NCBI GenBank assembly: GCA_016789245.1
Contig: JAEURM010000055.1
Span: forward strand, 1 to 9,696
Reading direction: 5' to 3'
Length of the DNA stretch: 9,696 bases
Origin: Anaerolineales bacterium
GTDB taxonomy: Bacteria; Chloroflexota; Anaerolineae; Anaerolineales; UBA6663
The notes under the pieces are model-generated. The model saw nothing but the letters and a program-made list of their open reading frames with translations. It was not told the origin of the DNA and made no database searches. Every line of letters begins with the position of its first letter. Position 1 is the first letter of the stretch. The translations under genes and the position numbers were made by a program. Shown one piece after another: positions 6,515 through 9,696 of the stretch.

Positions 6515-7462
6515 ATGCAAACTGAAACACCACGCCCGTGGCTAGAAATCCCCGTTTTTATTCATGGCATGACGCCAGACGTAAGCCCGCTGGGCCACAA
6601 CACGGAATATGATTCCTTGCTGGCGCTGGTGCAGAGGGAACTGCGCGCTCTGAGTAAACCGGCTTTCACCGCGCGGCCTATAAAAGTGGAATGGGGGTGG
6701 GCCTCCGGCCAAGCCACCAGCGCGGATGAAAAGCTGGCCGAGGCGGAACGTTGGCTCACCGAAGGCGTAACGGCACAAGAAAAACATCTGCGCGGCACCG
6801 ATTGGACATTTAACCCTTTGAGTTTTGCGCGGCGGTGGGCGCGCGAGTTCTTGTTCTACGGCATTGCCGATATGTTTTATTACGTTTCGGATGATGGTGA
6901 AACCACGGTGCGGGGCCGTGTTTTTAAGCATCTGGCCAATGAACTCCTACGCATGATGGCCCAAGAGAACAAGAACTGTTCATTAACTATTTTTGCCCAC
7001 AGCGGCGGCACGGTGATTGCGCACGATTGGCTGTATCACCTGCACCGCTCCAACGAAGTGGCGCAAACAAAGGGCGGCGATTTGACCGTGAACAACACCG
7101 TGCTCCTGCGCGAAATGGTGCAACGCGGCAAAATCCGCATCCGCCGCTTATACACGTTTGGCTCGCCCATCACGCCGCTGGCCTTGCGTTCTAATGGCCT
7201 CATCACGCGCTTCTTAGATGGCAAACTGCTCAACCCACAAGATATTGGCCTGACATCGGATGAAAACTTACCCGGCCCGCGTTGGCTCAACTTCATGGAT
7301 AAAGATGATTTCTTTTCTTACCCGCTCAGCTTCATGTATGAGGCTGGCTCGCAGAAGCTGATTGAAGACTATTTTGTAGATGTGGGTGATACGCCCATCA
7401 GCGCGCACAACGGCTACTGGTGGTCTCGCGATATGGCACGCAAAATCGCTTTTAATTTTTGA
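6515..7462 (+). CDS. Uncharacterised alpha/beta hydrolase-fold protein
   Basis: The product has 315 residues. An early VFIHGM (14-19) looks like the strand and oxyanion-hole HG motif. FAHSGGT (160-166) is a G/A-H-S-x-G nucleophile elbow with S163. A candidate acid lies in MDKDDFF (261-267) and a candidate catalytic His in SAHNGYW (296-302). Together these support a serine hydrolase of the alpha/beta fold, such as an esterase or lipase-like enzyme. No signal peptide is evident; a hydrophobic and aromatic stretch around 112-124 (FLFYGIADMFYYV) could be a substrate-binding or membrane-facing region. The family and substrate are unknown to me. It begins 3 bases after xpt, without a Shine-Dalgarno motif, which suggests translational coupling, and it precedes guaA. 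A link to purine metabolism is inferred only from position. Confidence 0.8.
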   Translation: MQTETPRPWLEIPVFIHGMTPDVSPLGHNTEYDSLLALVQRELRALSKPAFTARPIKVEWGWASGQATSADEKLAEAERWLTEGVTAQEKHLRGTDWTFNPLSFARRWAREFLFYGIADMFYYVSDDGETTVRGRVFKHLANELLRMMAQENKNCSLTIFAHSGGTVIAHDWLYHLHRSNEVAQTKGGDLTVNNTVLLREMVQRGKIRIRRLYTFGSPITPLALRSNGLITRFLDGKLLNPQDIGLTSDENLPGPRWLNFMDKDDFFSYPLSFMYEAGSQKLIEDYFVDVGDTPISAHNGYWWSRDMARKIAFNF

Positions 7463-7471
7463 CGGTGGTTT

Positions 7472-7555
7472 ACCACGAAGAAACGAAGGGCACAAAGTTC
7501 ACAAAGGGTCTTCAGTAAACTTCGTGCTTGTGAGTGTTCTTAGCGCCTTTGTGGT
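7472..7555. repeat. Inverted repeat with arms of degenerate 8-9-base units
   Basis: ACCACGAAG (7472-7480) pairs with CTTTGTGGT (7547-7555) with one G-T. The left arm continues in units of about nine bases ending in GAAG or AAAG (ACCACGAAG, AAACGAAGG, GCACAAAGT, TCACAAAGG). The right arm, read on the minus strand, has similar units, for example ACCACAAAG and AGCACGAAG. Just outside, GTGGT (7465-7469) mirrors ACCAC at 7472-7476. I recall this type of repeat from the spacers of many unrelated bacteria. It fills most of the 147-base spacer between the hydrolase and guaA. The remaining 54 bases before guaA are AT-rich with no convincing promoter. Confidence 0.65.
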
Positions 7556-7609
7556 GACCGGATAATCAATAACAAATAACCCTGCCTCTAATTCTCCAAT
7601 CCTCTCAAA

Positions 7610-9181
7610 ATGGACTCCATCGCCATCCTTGATTTCGGTTCTCAGTTTACGCAACTCATTGCCCGCCGCGTGCGTGAGGCGCGAGTGTACTGCGAGATAT
7701 TTCCGCACCACGCCGCGCGTGAAAAAGTGCTGGCGCTCAACCCCAAAGCCATCATCCTCTCCGGCGGGCCAAACTCTGTGTACGATGCGGGCGCACCAGC
7801 TTTGCCCGCCTACGTACTGGAGAGCGGCCTGCCTGTGCTGGGCGTGTGCTATGGCATGCAATTGCTGGCGCAAAACTTAGGCGGCCACGTGCAAGCCTCC
7901 GCCGCGCGGGAATATGGCCGCGCTCAATTACAAATCACCAATCATCAATCCGCCCTGCTCCACAACCTGCCAGAAACTTCCCAAATTTGGGCCAGCCACG
8001 GCGATAAAGTAGATGCCGCGCCGCCCGGCTTCCGCGTAATAGCCACCTCTGATAATTGCCCAATTGCGGCGATGGAAAACTCTGAACGCCGCCTGTTTGC
8101 CATTCAGTTTCATCCGGAAGTGAGCCACACCACGCAGGGCCGCGCCGTTCTGCAAAACTTCCTCAACGCCGCCGAGATACGGGCTACGTGGACGCCCGGC
8201 TCAATGGTAGAAGAATCTGTAGCCAAAATCCGTGCCCAAGTGGGAAGCGCCCAAGTGGTAGCGGGCGTGAGTGGCGGCGTAGATAGCACAGTGGCCGCCG
8301 CGCTGGTGCACCGCGCCGTGGGTGAGCAACTCACGTGCATTTTTGTAGATACGGGCATGTTGCGGGCCGGTGAACCGGAAAGCGTAGTGGAAACGTTTCG
8401 CAATCATTTGCACGCGCGGCTGGTGGCCGTCAACGCCGCTGAAGATTTTCTTGCCGCGCTGGAGGGTGTAACGGATCCCGAGCAAAAACGCAAAATCATC
8501 GGCGAGAAATTTATCCGCACGTTTGAACGCGAGGCAAAATCCCTAATCCCTAACCCCTCAACTTCAGGGATTAGGGGTGAGGGATTAAATTTCCTGATGC
8601 AAGGCACCATCTACCCGGATGTGGTGGAAAGCAGTGGGCCGGAGCGCAACGTGGCGGCCAAAATTAAAACGCATCACAACGTGGGCGGCTTACCAGCGGA
8701 TATGAATTTTAAATTGGTGGAGCCACTGCGCTACATGTTTAAAGATGAAGTGCGCGCGGTGGGCCTTGAGCTGGGCTTGCCCGAGCACATGATTTGGCGG
8801 CAACCGTTCCCCGGCCCCGGGCTGGCGGTGCGCTGTTTGGGCGCCATTACGTGGGAGCGGCTAGAACGCCTGCGCGCCGCCGATAAGATTGTGACGGATG
8901 AGTTGGGTGCGGCGGGTTTGCTCAAAGGTGCCACCGCGCAAGCTTTTGCCGTGCTTCTGCCCGTGCGCTCCGTAGGCGTAATGGGCGATGGCCGCACGTA
9001 CCAAGAAGCGTGCGCCCTGCGCGCCGTGACGACGGATGATTTTATGACGGCGGATTGGGCGCGTTTGCCGTATGAAATTTTGGCCAAAATCTCCAGCCGC
9101 ATTGTGAATGAAGTGCAAGGCATCAACCGCGTGGTGTACGACATTTCCAGCAAACCGCCGGCAACGATTGAGTGGGAGTGA
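7610..9181 (+). CDS. guaA: GMP synthase (glutamine-hydrolysing)
   Basis: The 523-residue product has both halves of the enzyme. The class I glutamine amidotransferase shows [18 protein letters not shown] (5-22), the nucleophile C80 in GVCYGMQ, and H168 and E170 in FHPE. The ATP-pyrophosphatase half has the P-loop SGGVDS (221-226). The dimerisation domain ends in the family signature [15 protein letters not shown]. It makes GMP from XMP, ATP and glutamine in the cytosol, directly downstream of the Xpt step. Compared with E. coli GuaA, the stretch between the E-A pair at 308-309 and LMQGT (329-333) has 19 residues instead of 8. The extra residues (about 311-325, [15 protein letters not shown]) are encoded by a palindromic repeat, and the frame is intact. 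The start at 7610 is the family start; no Shine-Dalgarno motif precedes it. Confidence 0.96.
   Translation: MDSIAILDFGSQFTQLIARRVREARVYCEIFPHHAAREKVLALNPKAIILSGGPNSVYDAGAPALPAYVLESGLPVLGVCYGMQLLAQNLGGHVQASAAREYGRAQLQITNHQSALLHNLPETSQIWASHGDKVDAAPPGFRVIATSDNCPIAAMENSERRLFAIQFHPEVSHTTQGRAVLQNFLNAAEIRATWTPGSMVEESVAKIRAQVGSAQVVAGVSGGVDSTVAAALVHRAVGEQLTCIFVDTGMLRAGEPESVVETFRNHLHARLVAVNAAEDFLAALEGVTDPEQKRKIIGEKFIRTFEREAKSLIPNPSTSGIRGEGLNFLMQGTIYPDVVESSGPERNVAAKIKTHHNVGGLPADMNFKLVEPLRYMFKDEVRAVGLELGLPEHMIWRQPFPGPGLAVRCLGAITWERLERLRAADKIVTDELGAAGLLKGATAQAFAVLLPVRSVGVMGDGRTYQEACALRAVTTDDFMTADWARLPYEILAKISSRIVNEVQGINRVVYDISSKPPATIEWE
8538..8586. repeat. 49-base heptamer palindrome inside guaA, frame kept
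   Basis: The arm at 8538-8558 reads as heptamers AATCCCT, AATCCCT, AACCCCT. A 7-base loop CAACTTC follows, then AGGGATT, AGGGGTG, AGGGATT at 8566-8586. The two 21-base arms pair at 18 Watson-Crick positions plus one G-U, with two mismatches. The whole unit is therefore seven blocks of seven. It encodes the low-complexity peptide (about residues 311-325) that GuaA of E. coli lacks. Because the same element is not needed for the enzyme and is built like a dispersed spacer repeat, insertion into the gene is the simplest reading. The mRNA could form a stable hairpin here. Confidence 0.8.
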
Positions 9182-9184
9182 AAA

Positions 9185-9259
9185 GTGTCATAGTGTCCTC
9201 CACATAGACAGTGGCTCTGTCGTGGCGAAGCGACATTCGGCACTTTGATACTTCGACAC
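9185..9259. repeat. Inverted repeat with degenerate 8-base units after guaA
   Basis: GTGTCATAGTGTC (9185-9197) matches the reverse complement of 9247-9259 at 10 of 13 positions. Read on the minus strand from 9259 the sequence goes GTGTCGAA, GTATCAAA, GTGCCGAA, a degenerate octamer array; the left arm has GTGTCATA, GTGTCCTC. In the centre GACAG/CTGTC (9207-9211, 9217-9221) with flanking CCAC/GTGG (9200-9203, 9222-9225) forms a hairpin. No T tract follows, so it is not a standard terminator. It occupies nearly all of the 88-base spacer between guaA and the next gene. Confidence 0.6.
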
Positions 9260-9269
9260 CTAAACCGTA

Positions 9270-9696
9270 ATGGACATTCAAAAACTCCTCACCACTGCTT
9301 GGCACATTACGCACCGTAACCGTTCACTGTGGGTGCTGAGCTTCATCACCTTTATTGCCATCATCCCCTCCGCCACCATTGCGGGCGGGCTGGGCGGCAT
9401 TTCTGGTTTGCTAAGTGTGCCCAACTTAGGCTTGGGTTTTGAGTGGCTAGAAGTTGTGCGCGCGTGGCCGGCGTGGCAGTGGGCGGCCATTTGGCTGGTG
9501 GCCGTGCTGGTGCTGATTGTGAGCACCACCGTAACGTACATGATGCAAGCGGCCATTTTGCGCGGCGTATCGCTAGCGGCGGAACGCGGCACGGCTGTTT
9601 CATTCAGAGAGTGTTTGGCGTTAGGGCCAGCCCGCACGCGCCGTTTGCTTGGCCTCAGCCTCACCGTCAGCATCCTCATTTCCATCATCTCGCTTT
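9270..9696 (+). CDS. N-terminal part of a multi-pass membrane protein, cut by the right edge
   Basis: From the ATG at 9270 the frame is open to the window end, giving 142 residues. Hydrophobic segments lie at about 20-48, 72-92 and from 126 on, so it is an integral membrane protein. The opening (a Trp-His-His-Arg-rich start, then LWVLSFITF) and the segment ILRGVSLAAERGTAVSFRECLALG (96-119) between the second and third segments recall bacterial membrane proteins with repeated amphipathic and transmembrane units, often annotated only as hypothetical. I cannot name the family. It follows guaA by 88 bases filled with a repeat, and no Shine-Dalgarno motif or convincing promoter is visible, so read-through from guaA is possible. 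Confidence 0.75.
   Translation, partial: MDIQKLLTTAWHITHRNRSLWVLSFITFIAIIPSATIAGGLGGISGLLSVPNLGLGFEWLEVVRAWPAWQWAAIWLVAVLVLIVSTTVTYMMQAAILRGVSLAAERGTAVSFRECLALGPARTRRLLGLSLTVSILISIISL

Noticed and set aside
8531..8600. Frameshift or assembly error in guaA
   Set aside because: The unusual peptide is flanked on both sides by in-frame, well-conserved GuaA sequence, and the DNA is an ordered palindrome, so a real insertion is the better explanation.
5762..9259. CRISPR array
   Set aside because: The repeats are inverted, single-copy and of different sequence, with no regular direct repeats and spacers and no cas genes.
1..9696. tRNA, rRNA, transposase, phage or toxin-antitoxin genes
   Set aside because: No cloverleaf, rRNA-like or mobile-element protein signal was seen on either strand; small open frames in the spacers lack supporting features.

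Overview
The window reads as ordinary bacterial chromosome of moderate GC with compact genes and short spacers that are unusually rich in small inverted repeats. A member of Chloroflexota (Anaerolineae-like) is my best guess. It rests on the style of the DUF711 protein and on the mix of short-period dispersed repeats, and not on any marker gene, so it is tentative. I see no phage, plasmid, transposase, CRISPR, tRNA or rRNA signal.

Layout. Positions 1-131 may hold the last codons of a plus-strand gene entering from the left; its tail runs into a dispersed inverted repeat (85-193). A minus-strand block follows: a DUF711/UPF0210 protein (223-1437) lies downstream of a P2A-type Ca2+/Mn2+-like P-type ATPase (1628-4471), with a perfect 13-bp hairpin between them. 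The ATPase is transcribed away from a TerC-family membrane protein (4656-5657) across a 184-bp spacer that could carry divergent promoters. After TerC comes a probable terminator and then two structured repeats (5762-5827, 5862-5922) that end 16 bases before xpt. The plus strand then runs xpt (5939-6511), an uncharacterised alpha/beta hydrolase (6515-7462), guaA (7610-9181), and the start of a multi-pass membrane protein (9270 to the right edge).

How the genes fit together. ATPase and TerC form a plausible divalent-cation pair, since both families export or handle Ca2+/Mn2+. Xpt makes XMP from xanthine and PRPP, and GuaA converts XMP to GMP, so the right half encodes a two-step route from xanthine to GMP. 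A hydrolase of unknown substrate sits between the two steps, only 3 bases after xpt.

Most unusual signal. Eight repeat structures occupy spacers or gene ends, and several have arms built from degenerate short tandem units with periods of 7 to 10 bases. One of them, a 49-base palindrome readable as seven heptamers (8538-8586), lies inside guaA without breaking the frame and adds about 11 residues to the ATP-pyrophosphatase part of GMP synthetase. I see no clear new defence or enzymatic system; the repeat insertions are the main thing worth following up.
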